A stretch of DNA of 64,000 bases from Mucilaginibacter xinganensis. GTDB lineage: Bacteria; Bacteroidota; Bacteroidia; Sphingobacteriales; Sphingobacteriaceae. Made by a program: the position numbers and the translations under genes. The notes under the pieces are model-generated. The model was not told the origin of the DNA. It made no database searches and worked only from the letters and a program-made list of their open reading frames with translations. Of the stretch, positions 9,504 through 17,362 are shown piece by piece; within the stretch, counting starts at the first letter, position 1; each line of letters opens with the position of its first letter. The DNA is taken from positions 2,046,001 to 2,110,000 of the forward strand of contig NZ_CP022743.1 in the NCBI RefSeq assembly GCF_002257585.1, given 5' to 3'.

Positions 9504-10235
9504 TCAACTTGTCTTCAAATTAGCCAAATCTTCAGGCGTATCAATAGCATAAGTTTCCAGCGCTGTTTCTGCAACTTTTATCTGATAGCCATTCTCAATC
9601 CAGCGCAATTGCTCCAGACTTTCGGCTTTTTCAAGGGATGATACAGGGAGTTTGGTAACTTCCTGCAAAACATCAGCCCGATAACCATAAATACCAATGT
9701 GTTTAAAATAAGTAAAATAGCTCAGCCAGTTTTGCTGCTCCTGCCCGCGGATATGCGGGAGGGGTGAGCGGGAGAAATAAACAGCTTCAGATAGTTTATT
9801 GATAACCACCTTTGGCGAGTTTACATTAAACAGTTCCTGCTCATTTTGGATTTTTTTAACCAGTGTAGCAAGCTGTGTATCGGTGTTGTTAAAACATGCT
9901 GCCAGCTTACTGATTTGTTCCGGGTCGATGTAAGGTTCATCGCCCTGGATATTGATGATCACGTTGTATTGCGGATGCTGCAAAGCTACTTCGGCACAGC
10001 GGTCGGTGCCGCTTTGATGATCGGCCGAGGTCATGATGGAAGCACCGCCAAAGTTTAACACATGGTCATAAATTCGCGTATCATCTGTGGCAACAATTAC
10101 TTCCGTTAAATGAATACATTTTTTAGCCTGCTCATAGACCCTTTGGATCATGCTTTTACCGGCAATATCCACCAATGGCTTACCCGGAAAGCGGGTAGAG
10201 GCGAAGCGGGCCGGAATGATGCCGAGGATTTTCAT
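9504..10235 (-). CDS. kdsB: 3-deoxy-manno-octulosonate cytidylyltransferase
   Basis: Activates Kdo with CTP to CMP-Kdo for lipopolysaccharide inner core synthesis in the cytoplasm. The 243-aa protein opens with the nucleotidyltransferase motif IIPARFASTRFPGKPL and continues with VIVATDDTRI, TSADHQSGTDRCAE and NIQGDEP (metal and substrate binding). Length matches the family. It lies 87 bases downstream of the deoxynucleoside kinase gene on the same strand, possibly in one transcript. Confidence 0.96.
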   Translation of the reverse strand: MKILGIIPARFASTRFPGKPLVDIAGKSMIQRVYEQAKKCIHLTEVIVATDDTRIYDHVLNFGGASIMTSADHQSGTDRCAEVALQHPQYNVIINIQGDEPYIDPEQISKLAACFNNTDTQLATLVKKIQNEQELFNVNSPKVVINKLSEAVYFSRSPLPHIRGQEQQNWLSYFTYFKHIGIYGYRADVLQEVTKLPVSSLEKAESLEQLRWIENGYQIKVAETALETYAIDTPEDLANLKTS

Positions 10236-10322
10236 TTGTTTTTAAGCTTGTAAATGCTGTAGAGAGGTGTAGCGGGCTAAATAATATTAATCTAACGTTA
10301 AAAGTTCCATAAGGCCTTTAAC

Positions 10323-10937
10323 CTAAAACAACCCATTCAATTCCCGCTCAACCAATTGCACAATAGTTCCCAGGTCTTCGGTATTGTTCGCGAAATCTAT
10401 ATTGTCTTTATCAATAATCAGGAGCTTGCCCAGCTTATAACCTTTTATCCATTTATCGTACTTATCATTCAGCTTTGACAGGTAGTCAAGCCTGATGCCG
10501 CTCTCATATTCGCGGCCACGGCGCTGGATGTTATTTACCAGGGTAGGCACTGACGCTTTAAGATAGATCAGCAGATCGGGTGGTTTTATAAATTCGGTAA
10601 TGTTTTCAAAAATAGCAGCGTAGTTTTCGTAATCGCGGGTGGTCATCAGTCCCATATCGTGCAGGTTCTCTGCAAAAATATAAGCGTCCTCATATATGGT
10701 ACGGTCCTGGATAATGTTATGTCCGCTTTTCTGGATATCTATGATCTGCCTGTAGCGGGCATTTAAGAAATAAATCTGCAGGTTAAAGCTCCAGCGCTTC
10801 ATATCGCTGTAAAAGTCTTCCAGGTAAGGGTTATTATCTACAGCTTCATATAATGGGTCCCAGCCGTAATTTTTAGCCAGTAATTCGGTAAGTGTGGTTT
10901 TACCGGCGCCTATGTTTCCTACAATAGCAATGTGCAT
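10323..10937 (-). CDS. Deoxynucleoside kinase family protein
   Basis: Phosphorylates deoxynucleosides with ATP in the salvage pathway. The 204-aa protein has the P-loop GNIGAGKTT at residues 7-15, the substrate region WSFNLQIYFLNARY and the catalytic DRTIYED motif (equivalent to ERS/DRT in the dCK/dGK/TK2 group). The lid-like region RRGREYESGI follows. Which base is preferred (dA, dG or dC) cannot be told from sequence. The same strand holds kdsB downstream. Confidence 0.88.
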   Translation of the reverse strand: MHIAIVGNIGAGKTTLTELLAKNYGWDPLYEAVDNNPYLEDFYSDMKRWSFNLQIYFLNARYRQIIDIQKSGHNIIQDRTIYEDAYIFAENLHDMGLMTTRDYENYAAIFENITEFIKPPDLLIYLKASVPTLVNNIQRRGREYESGIRLDYLSKLNDKYDKWIKGYKLGKLLIIDKDNIDFANNTEDLGTIVQLVERELNGLF

Positions 10938-11143
10938 CTTTAATTCCTGGTTAATGGTTCATAGTTCATAACAGAAGTTTTTGTTAGGCAGATGATTTTA
11001 GTAGTTGTAAGTCAAATTTTTTAAGTGCATTTGCTGTTTGTGCTGAAATGTAACTCCGACTAATATACAGCATGCACCATGAACTAGCAACAATGAATTG
11101 CTTTTTTGTAGCCGTCAACCAATAATCATTATCTGCTAACTAC

Positions 11144-12139
11144 TCAGAAACTCCTGAATCCGATAATTTCTCTCACTTCTTTTATTGTTTTTGATGCGCT
11201 TTCGCGGGCCTTAATGGCACCATGGCGTGCAACCTGGCGAAGGTACGGCGCGTTATTAGCTATATCATTGATCCTTTCCCGAATAGGAGCGGTGGCAATA
11301 ATTATATCTTCGGCAAGCTGTTTTTTTAAATCGCCGTAGCGGATCTGGCAGGTATTGTATAGGTTGTCAAAGTGTTCATAGGTATCGGCAGATGAAACTA
11401 CTTTAATAATGTCAAAAAGGTTCTGGATCTCAACCGGTTTTTCCTGGTTATCTGCTGTAGGGCCGGCATCGGTAACAGCGCGCATTACTTTTTTGCGGAT
11501 TACTTCAGGCGAATCAGACAGGTAAACAGCATTACCTTCCCCCTCGGATTTGCCCATTTTGCCTTTGCCGTCGAGCCCGGGAATTTTTACCAGGTTATCG
11601 CTAAAATTGAAAGCAAAAGGTTCTGGGAAGTAATCCTGATTGTATAGCCTGTTAAAACGATTGCCAAAAGTACGGGCCATTTCCAGGTGCTGCTCCTGGT
11701 CTTTGCCTACAGGAACTTTGGTAGCTTTATGAATAATAATATCGGCAGCCATTAAAACCGGGTAGGTTAGTAATCCGGCGTTAACATTGTCGGGGTTTGC
11801 ACGTACTTTATCCTTAAAAGATGTAGCCCGTTCAAGTTCGCCCAAATAGGCATTCATATTTAAATAAAGATACAGTTCGGAGATTTCCGGTACATCCGAT
11901 TGGATATATATAGTAGCTCTGTCGGGGTCAATACCTGCTGCCAGGTATTCTACCAGCACCTGCTTAATATTTCCATGCAGATCTGCAGGGGTAGGGTGTG
12001 TGGTTAACGAATGCAGATCGGCAATAAAAAAATAGCAGTTGTACTCATGCTGCATTTTTACAAAATTTTGTATTGCCCCGTAATAATTTCCTAAGTGTAA
12101 GTTCCCGGTTGAACGAATACCACTAACAACAGTTTCCAT
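11144..12139 (-). CDS. trpS: Tryptophanyl-tRNA synthetase
   Basis: Class I aminoacyl-tRNA synthetase charging tRNA-Trp. The chosen ATG (12137-12139) begins METVVSGIRSTGNLHLGNYYG; the longer open frame adds 22 residues of non-conserved sequence and was rejected. HLGN at residues 15-18 is the HIGH motif and KMGKSEG the KMSKS motif. The protein is 331 aa, typical of bacterial TrpRS. The start is only 37 bases from that of the divergent acyltransferase gene, so the two promoters must overlap or be leaderless. Confidence 0.96.
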   Translation of the reverse strand: METVVSGIRSTGNLHLGNYYGAIQNFVKMQHEYNCYFFIADLHSLTTHPTPADLHGNIKQVLVEYLAAGIDPDRATIYIQSDVPEISELYLYLNMNAYLGELERATSFKDKVRANPDNVNAGLLTYPVLMAADIIIHKATKVPVGKDQEQHLEMARTFGNRFNRLYNQDYFPEPFAFNFSDNLVKIPGLDGKGKMGKSEGEGNAVYLSDSPEVIRKKVMRAVTDAGPTADNQEKPVEIQNLFDIIKVVSSADTYEHFDNLYNTCQIRYGDLKKQLAEDIIIATAPIRERINDIANNAPYLRQVARHGAIKARESASKTIKEVREIIGFRSF

Positions 12140-12162
12140 GGCGCGAAAGTAAGTAATTTTTA

Positions 12163-12170
12163 TATTTTTG
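12163..12170 (+). promoter_or_regulatory. TAnnTTTG box abutting the first plsC start
   Basis: TATTTTTG matches the Bacteroidetes -7 consensus and ends 6 bases before the ATG at 12177. The same octamer at the same distance precedes the second paralogue (12960-12967). Confidence 0.45.
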
Positions 12171-12176
12171 AGCGTG

Positions 12177-12908
12177 ATGAAATTGATCTTAAAGAAAGTG
12201 CACATCTATCTGTACGTGGTGAGTGTTGCATTATTTTATTTTTTATTTTGGCCGTTCTTCTATTATTTTTCCCGCAACCCTGCCAGTTATCGCAATGTAA
12301 ACAGCTTCAGGCGGATCTGGGCACTGATCAGTTCGGCAATGGTGGGTTTTTTTTACAGTTTTGAATTTGAAGAGCCCATTGACTGGCGTAAAACTTACAT
12401 AGTGTGTCCAAATCACACCTCAAACCTCGACATTGCAGCTATGTGTGTGCTGGTAAATGGTAACTGCAGTTTTATGGGGAAAGAAGAATTAAAAGATGGT
12501 TTGGTTACCGGCTTGTTTTTTCGGTCGGTAGATATTCCTGTAAACCGGGAGAGCAAAATGTCATCATACAGGGCATTTAAAAAAGCGTCGGAGAAGCTGC
12601 AACAAGGCATCACACTTATTATTTTCCCGGAGGGGAAGATTAGTGATGACTATCCGCCTACATTACACGAGTTTAAAAATGGCCCGTTTAAACTTGCCAT
12701 TGATCACAATATTCCCATTTTGCCGGTTTCGTCCTCCAATACCTGGAAAATGTTGTGGGACGACGGGACAAAATATGGAACAAAGCCCGGCATTTGTAAA
12801 TTTCACATCCATAAGCCAATTGAAACGGCCCATTTAAAAGATGAGGATGCCGACAGATTAAAAGATGAAGTGTATAATATCATTTATAAAAGTTTAAAAA
12901 AGGTTTAA
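12177..12908 (+). CDS. 1-acyl-sn-glycerol-3-phosphate acyltransferase family protein, copy 1
   Basis: PlsC/AGPAT-family membrane acyltransferase of 243 aa. It has an N-terminal hydrophobic segment (about residues 10-32), the catalytic NHTSNLD motif (His80, Asp85) and FPEGKIS (Glu152-Gly153), which corresponds to the EGT acceptor-binding motif. The likely role is esterification of the sn-2 position of lysophosphatidate or a related lipid; other acyl acceptors (ornithine or amino-acid lipids) are possible. A TTG codon three codons earlier could also initiate, but the ATG at 12177 aligns with the ATG of the paralogue. It is followed by a second copy 65 bases downstream. Confidence 0.85.
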   Translation: MKLILKKVHIYLYVVSVALFYFLFWPFFYYFSRNPASYRNVNSFRRIWALISSAMVGFFYSFEFEEPIDWRKTYIVCPNHTSNLDIAAMCVLVNGNCSFMGKEELKDGLVTGLFFRSVDIPVNRESKMSSYRAFKKASEKLQQGITLIIFPEGKISDDYPPTLHEFKNGPFKLAIDHNIPILPVSSSNTWKMLWDDGTKYGTKPGICKFHIHKPIETAHLKDEDADRLKDEVYNIIYKSLKKV

Positions 12909-12959
12909 AAAGCACCTTCGTACTTATTACCTGTAATGTCTGAATAATCATCTTTTTTT

Positions 12960-12967
12960 TATTTTTG
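12960..12967 (+). promoter_or_regulatory. TAnnTTTG box abutting the second plsC start
   Basis: TATTTTTG ends 6 bases before the ATG at 12974, repeating the arrangement in front of copy 1. It would give a leaderless or nearly leaderless transcript. Confidence 0.45.
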
Positions 12968-12973
12968 ACGAAA

Positions 12974-13705
12974 ATGAAACTCATTGTAAAAAGAATCCAT
13001 ACTTATTTTTACCGGTATAGCGTTGCTTTCTTTTTTCTGCTGGTTTGGCCGGTTTTATATTTCCTGTCGCGCAACCGAACACGATACAGGTACATTAACG
13101 GTTTAAGGCGGTTTATCATTTTTTGCAGTACGGCTATTTCGGGCATATTTTTCAATGTCGACTATGAGGCACCGGTAGATTGGAAACGCACTTATATTAT
13201 TTGTGGTAACCATACTTCCAATCTCGATGTTTCTGCCATCAATCTCGCCGTAAAAAACAATCATTGCTTTATTGGTAAGGAGGAACTGTTAAGTAACCTG
13301 GTACTTGGTTTCTTTTTTAGGACTATTGATATTACGGTAAACAGGGAGAGTAAAATATCATCATTTAAGGCGTTTAAAAAAGCGGCAGAACGGGTGAAAG
13401 ATGGGGTTAGTGTAGTTATTTTCCCGGAAGCCACAATTCCGGAAGTTTATCCACCCGAATTATATCCTTTTAAAAGCGGTGCTTTCAGGCTGGCAATTGA
13501 ATTGAAAGTGCCCGTAATTCCCGTAACTTCAATTAATACCTGGAAAGTTTTATGGGATACGGGTAGCGAATATGGAAGCAGACCGGGCATTTGTGATATA
13601 TTTGTACACAAACCTATCGAAACGGCTCATTTAACCATAGATGACGCCGACGGGTTAAGAGATGAGGTTCACGGGATTATTAAAAAGAAATTAGAAAGAG
13701 CATGA
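12974..13705 (+). CDS. 1-acyl-sn-glycerol-3-phosphate acyltransferase family protein, copy 2
   Basis: Tandem paralogue of the preceding gene with the same length (243 aa) and aligned motifs: NHTSNLD (His80, Asp85) is intact. The second motif reads FPEATIP, so the Gly of the EGT motif is Ala153. This suggests a shifted acyl-acceptor preference or reduced activity, which is inference. The ATG at 12974 is preferred over the upstream TTG. The stop codon overlaps the gatC start (ATGA), so the two are translationally coupled. Confidence 0.85.
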   Translation: MKLIVKRIHTYFYRYSVAFFFLLVWPVLYFLSRNRTRYRYINGLRRFIIFCSTAISGIFFNVDYEAPVDWKRTYIICGNHTSNLDVSAINLAVKNNHCFIGKEELLSNLVLGFFFRTIDITVNRESKISSFKAFKKAAERVKDGVSVVIFPEATIPEVYPPELYPFKSGAFRLAIELKVPVIPVTSINTWKVLWDTGSEYGSRPGICDIFVHKPIETAHLTIDDADGLRDEVHGIIKKKLERA

Positions 13706-14007
13706 CCATAGACCAGGAAACAGTTGATAAAATAGCGCACCTTGCAAGGCTTGAGCTTAACGGTGATGAAAAGCTGGAAATGATAAAAGACATGAGCAAA
13801 ATTCTGGATTTTATGGCTAAGCTTAATGAAATTGACACCTCAGGTATTGAGCCGCTGGTTTATATGACAAACGAAGTAAACGTTTTGCGGGAGGACGTGG
13901 TAAAACAAGAGATAACTCACCAGGAAGCCCTGCAAAATGCCCCCAGCCACGATGATGATTATTTCCTGGTTGCGAAGGTGATTGATTTAAAATCTGACGG
14001 GCAGTAA
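13702..14007 (+). CDS. gatC: Aspartyl/glutamyl-tRNA amidotransferase subunit C
   Basis: Small subunit of the GatCAB amidotransferase that converts misacylated Glu-tRNA-Gln (or Asp-tRNA-Asn) to the cognate amide. At 101 aa it has the family features: N-terminal DQETVDKIAHLARLEL helix, then KLNEIDTSGIEPLVY, then LREDVV and a C-terminal DDDYFLVAKVID. The ATG lies inside the stop of the upstream acyltransferase gene. gatA and gatB are not in the window, a common arrangement in this phylum. Confidence 0.93.
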   Translation: MTIDQETVDKIAHLARLELNGDEKLEMIKDMSKILDFMAKLNEIDTSGIEPLVYMTNEVNVLREDVVKQEITHQEALQNAPSHDDDYFLVAKVIDLKSDGQ

Positions 14008-14104
14008 GATAAATCTGTAAGAAGAGGTTATAAGTGCGCTTTCGGACTTTTTGACTTTTGCCTGTAACAAAACATACCTCACCTTAGTCCAATCTAAAAA
14101 AAGC

Positions 14105-14863
14105 ATGGAACCACTTATCATCCTTAAAGATATCGGACGTAAATATGTTATCGGTACTGAAATAATTCATGCCCTTAAATCTGTTTCGCTGACTATTAAT
14201 AAAGGGGAATTTGTGGCGCTGATGGGGCCATCCGGCTCAGGTAAGTCAACTTTGATGAATATTCTTGGATGCCTTGATACCCCGTCTAAAGGCGAGTATA
14301 TTTTAAATGGCATAAACGTAAGTAATATGACAGATAATGAACTTGCGGAAGTCAGAAATAAAGAAATAGGCTTCGTGTTCCAGACATTTAACCTGCTACC
14401 CCGTAATACAGCGTTGGATAATGTGGCGCTTCCACTGGTTTATGCCGGAGTGAACAAAGAAAACAGGCGGGCGCGGGCAAGCAAAAGCCTGGAGAATGTG
14501 GGGCTTGGCAACCGTATGGATCATAAACCCAATGAATTATCGGGCGGGCAGCGCCAGCGTGTAGCTGTGGCCCGGGCATTGATCAACAACCCTTCAATTA
14601 TTTTAGCGGATGAGCCAACCGGTAACCTGGATACCAAAACGTCAATTGAAATAATGGGTCTGATAGAGGATATTCATGCTAAGGGAAATACCATTATCTT
14701 GGTAACGCACGAAGAAGACATCGCTTTACATGCCCATCGCATTGTGCGAATGCGGGATGGACTGGTTGAAAATGACTTTGCAAACCCTAATATACAAAAG
14801 GTTGACAGGACCATAGCTGTTATAAAGGAAGCAACAGATTCCATTAAAGAGGAAGCTAAATAG
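14105..14863 (+). CDS. ABC transporter ATP-binding protein, LolD/MacB type
   Basis: ATPase subunit of a type VII (MacB/LolCDE-like) ABC system. The chosen ATG begins [15 protein letters not shown] and yields 252 aa; the longer frame adds 18 unconserved residues. Walker A is GPSGSGKST (41-49), the Q-loop glutamine is in FVFQTFNLL, the signature is LSGGQ (145-149), and Walker B with catalytic Glu is ILADE (to 170). The D-loop GNLDT and H-loop VTHE follow. No permease is adjacent; a MacB-like permease lies at 23.6 kb. Substrate unknown (lipoprotein, peptide or drug export are options). Confidence 0.88.
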   Translation: MEPLIILKDIGRKYVIGTEIIHALKSVSLTINKGEFVALMGPSGSGKSTLMNILGCLDTPSKGEYILNGINVSNMTDNELAEVRNKEIGFVFQTFNLLPRNTALDNVALPLVYAGVNKENRRARASKSLENVGLGNRMDHKPNELSGGQRQRVAVARALINNPSIILADEPTGNLDTKTSIEIMGLIEDIHAKGNTIILVTHEEDIALHAHRIVRMRDGLVENDFANPNIQKVDRTIAVIKEATDSIKEEAK

Positions 14864-14890
14864 TTTTTACATCAAATAACACATTATAAC

Positions 14891-14921
14891 AAAAATGCCG
14901 GATTTTTAATCCGGCATTTTT
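14891..14921. terminator. Strong bidirectional hairpin terminator
   Basis: Perfect 13-bp stem aaaaatgccggat / atccggcattttt with a 5-base loop. Poly-A before and poly-T after make it usable on both strands: it ends the ABC ATPase gene on the plus strand and the small peptide gene on the minus strand. Confidence 0.88.
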
Positions 14922-14955
14922 GTTGCTTTTTCTCAGAGTTTCTACGGTTGCCATA

Positions 14956-15123
14956 TTAGCAACATACCAGTCCATATTTAGCAGGGCAATATAATTGGGG
15001 ATTTACGCCAAAATAACAGTCGGGATCGGGAGGTACGCTTCCAAGATAGCAGTAACATCCTGTAGGAACGGTTTTTAGTCCGCCTTTCACATTTTTCAAC
15101 TCTTCTCTGGTTAACTTTTTCAT
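14956..15123 (-). CDS. Small Cys-rich peptide with double-glycine leader (bacteriocin/natural-product precursor type)
   Basis: A 55-codon ORF starting at the ATG 15121-15123 and ending TAA. The first 15 residues, MKKLTREELKNVKGG, match the class II bacteriocin / ComC-type leader (L-x3-E-L-x-x-V-x-GG) found in Bacteroidetes peptide precursors cleaved by C39-peptidase ABC exporters. The predicted 40-residue core has six cysteines (positions 23, 25, 36, 46, 54, 55), five prolines and several Tyr/Gly, ending in a CC pair. A strong terminator lies ~35 bases downstream and a perfect 14-bp palindrome upstream. No C39 exporter, radical-SAM enzyme or LanM-like enzyme is in the window, so function (bacteriocin, signal, disulfide-rich toxin) is unproven. 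I infer secretion after cleavage at GG. Confidence 0.72.
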   Translation of the reverse strand: MKKLTREELKNVKGGLKTVPTGCYCYLGSVPPDPDCYFGVNPQLYCPAKYGLVCC

Positions 15124-15191
15124 TATACAATGATTAATTGTTACGATCAGGTATTAATGATGGAAGGTCCTGAACTCATTGTTACTACAGT

Positions 15192-15205
15192 ATATCAATT
15201 GATAT
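15192..15205. promoter_or_regulatory. Perfect 14-bp palindrome upstream of the GG-leader peptide
   Basis: atatcaattgatat reads the same on both strands. It lies 69-82 bases before the peptide ATG and is a plausible dimeric-repressor or activator site. Two direct copies of attgttac (15137-15144 and 15178-15185, 41 bases apart) lie between it and the gene. Confidence 0.35.
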
Positions 15206-15260
15206 GTTTTGATTTAAATTTCTTCAAAGGGAGGAGGCTTTTTTCGGAGCCTTAATAAAA

Positions 15261-15878
15261 TTAACACAATGAACAGATCCTGGCTACAAATTGCGCCATG
15301 TGCAAGGCGTTTTCGCGGGTTACAGGTTTACGGGTGCCAATGATAACAGTATGGTTTATTATTTCAATCACAAAATCATCTGCCCTGACATCCATCACCA
15401 CATTCCTGAAGTTGCGATCCATTGCAGCAATAGCTTTTTTCCTGTCATTAACCAACACATAAAAAGTATCGCTAAAAGCTTTATCCTCATCAAAGTCAAG
15501 CTCCACCGGGTGAAGCAGTTCAATTAATTTATCGGCGAGGGTTTCCAGTCTTATCATTACGCGGCCAAAGTCTTTTTTAAGGTAAGCGAGTCCCCATGCC
15601 TGATATTCCCGGCAATGATTGATGCCTGTTTTTGCACCCAATGCATTAAAGCAGGCTTCTATGAAAAGAAGATAACCATCATTATTCTCATGCTTAATTG
15701 CATAAGAGTCTTTTAGCGTAAGTTCGGTGTAGTGTTTAAATACTTCGAAGTCTTCCAGTCGGAAATCAATTTGACCGGTAACTTCTATAGAGAAGTTCTC
15801 TCTGAGGGCCTGGTAGGTATCGTGAAATCTGTCGATTTCTTCAGAGCAGAGTCCGGTGGTATCAAATGGATAGTTCAA
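15261..15878 (-). CDS. Hypothetical protein upstream of the GG-leader peptide
   Basis: A 205-aa soluble, acidic protein with no signal peptide or membrane segment. The only usable start is TTG at 15876-15878 (MNYPFDTTGLCSEEIDRF); an in-frame TAA lies 33 bases further up and no ATG occurs before the middle of the protein. The sequence mixes predicted helices (LIELLHPVELDF, KKAIAAMDRNF) with a C-terminal strand-rich part (VVMDVRADDFVIEI, HTVIIGTRKPV). I do not recognise a family. It is transcribed toward the peptide gene with 137 bases between them and a weak hairpin in the gap, so co-regulation (for example as immunity protein) is only a possibility. Confidence 0.65.
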   Translation of the reverse strand: MNYPFDTTGLCSEEIDRFHDTYQALRENFSIEVTGQIDFRLEDFEVFKHYTELTLKDSYAIKHENNDGYLLFIEACFNALGAKTGINHCREYQAWGLAYLKKDFGRVMIRLETLADKLIELLHPVELDFDEDKAFSDTFYVLVNDRKKAIAAMDRNFRNVVMDVRADDFVIEIINHTVIIGTRKPVTRENALHMAQFVARICSLC

Positions 15879-15960
15879 GGTGTTATAGTTTAAAGTTAAG
15901 CCCGCTGGTTATACGTTGCCATTACAAAGTATAAAATTTACTGCCGGAATTTCAAATAAT

Positions 15961-17337
15961 ATGATATTTTTGTTGATAGATAAAATATACGATCAATCGT
16001 TGTTTTATTGCTATAAATTGACAAGATATCCTAACTGCTCTCACATTTTTCTCCCCTTTTTATTGCTTTCAGGCTTGATTTTTCAAGCGGCCGCGCAAAA
16101 TGTTACCTATGCCTATAAAAATATTAATAGTTACTCGGCTTTTTTACAGAAGACAAGCGAAGAGAACGCCCTTGTTTTAAATAAGAAAATACAAAAAACA
16201 TATCGGGAATTCATCAGTGAAAAAAACACCGAATTAATAAAAAGGTTAAATGAAAAAGGTTTTTTGTTTGATACAATAGCCTATCCTTACTTGAATTCAA
16301 TCTTCAACCATATTCTTGAGAAAAATTCGCTGGATAAAAACAGGTTCCATTTTTTTATAGATCGCACCTCAAGTGTAAATGCTTACAGTTATGAGGACGG
16401 TACCGTTGTATGCAACTTAGGGTTGCTGGGGCTTATGGAAAATGAGAGCCAATTGGCAATGGTATTCTGTCATGAACTGGGGCATGTTTTACTTAAGCAT
16501 GTAAACACAGGATTGGTTAGGCAGTTAGAAAAATACAATTCGCCTGAATTTTTGGCGCAGCTTAAGCATATAGAAAAGCAGAGATATAACACAAAAAAGC
16601 AATTGGAAAATTTGCTGGTAAACGATGTTTTTGACCGCCGAAAGCATAGCCGGTCGCAGGAAAACGCGGCAGATTCCTTAGGTATGGTTTTGTTTAGTAA
16701 TTCAAGTTATGGTGCTCGAACAGTTTCCAGGATTTTTAACTTTTTAGACTCGGCTGAAAATAAAACCACTAGCTGTAGTATCCACGCTTTTTTTGAACAG
16801 GAGAAAATAAGTATAGATGAAAACTGGCTAAAATCTGAAAAGAAAATGAGTTTCGGAGCGGCGGAGAAAAAAGAAATAACGGATTCGCTAAAAACGCATC
16901 CTGATTGTGCGAAAAGAAAAATTGCCATGGAATCCTTTTTCAGGAAGAAGCCAAAGCCGGGCATAGATTTTTTGGTGGGAAATAAGCAAAAATTAGCTCT
17001 GGTAAAAAAGACAGCACTTTTTGATGAAGCTGAGTATTCAAAAGATATAGATAACCTGGGCTTGTATTTATACCAGCTTATTCAAAATAACAGTGTTTTT
17101 CCATTAAATGCCTATATAAAAACCGCCACCTATAACACAATGCTATCTTTAGGCAAGCACTCCAAAGCGCATACCCTGCACGAAGTGGTTAATAGTCAGT
17201 ATGTTTCAAGTTATGAAAATGATCAATATGCCGTACTACTTAAATTGCTTGATAATATAAGCCTGGAAAATTTGAATGAAATTACACACACCTATTATCA
17301 AAACAATAAGCTTTTAATTACAAATTCTAAAAACTAA
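15961..17337 (+). CDS. M48-family zinc metalloprotease, exported
   Basis: Peptidase of the M48 (Ste24/HtpX/BepA) superfamily. The zinc motif is HELGHVLLKH (His171, Glu172, His175 counting from this ATG). The third ligand is probably the Glu in QENAADSLG, as in the family. A hydrophobic segment ending QAAAQ (about 28-46) is a Sec signal, so the enzyme acts in the periplasm or at the outer membrane, perhaps in envelope quality control (inference from BepA-like proteins). The start is uncertain: the ATG at 15961 gives an unusually long N-region, whereas TTG at 16018 gives a normal signal peptide and leaves room for a TAnnTTTG box at 15964-15971. It is followed 25 bases later by a gene of unknown function, probably in one operon. 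Confidence 0.83.
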   Translation: MIFLLIDKIYDQSLFYCYKLTRYPNCSHIFLPFLLLSGLIFQAAAQNVTYAYKNINSYSAFLQKTSEENALVLNKKIQKTYREFISEKNTELIKRLNEKGFLFDTIAYPYLNSIFNHILEKNSLDKNRFHFFIDRTSSVNAYSYEDGTVVCNLGLLGLMENESQLAMVFCHELGHVLLKHVNTGLVRQLEKYNSPEFLAQLKHIEKQRYNTKKQLENLLVNDVFDRRKHSRSQENAADSLGMVLFSNSSYGARTVSRIFNFLDSAENKTTSCSIHAFFEQEKISIDENWLKSEKKMSFGAAEKKEITDSLKTHPDCAKRKIAMESFFRKKPKPGIDFLVGNKQKLALVKKTALFDEAEYSKDIDNLGLYLYQLIQNNSVFPLNAYIKTATYNTMLSLGKHSKAHTLHEVVNSQYVSSYENDQYAVLLKLLDNISLENLNEITHTYYQNNKLLITNSKN

Positions 17338-17362
17338 CAAAATTCTTACAAGCCAACCAATT

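Noticed and set aside
14105..15123. LolD-type ATPase as the exporter of the neighbouring GG-leader peptide
   Set aside because: It lacks a C39 peptidase domain and membrane domain, is on the opposite strand, and is separated by a bidirectional terminator.
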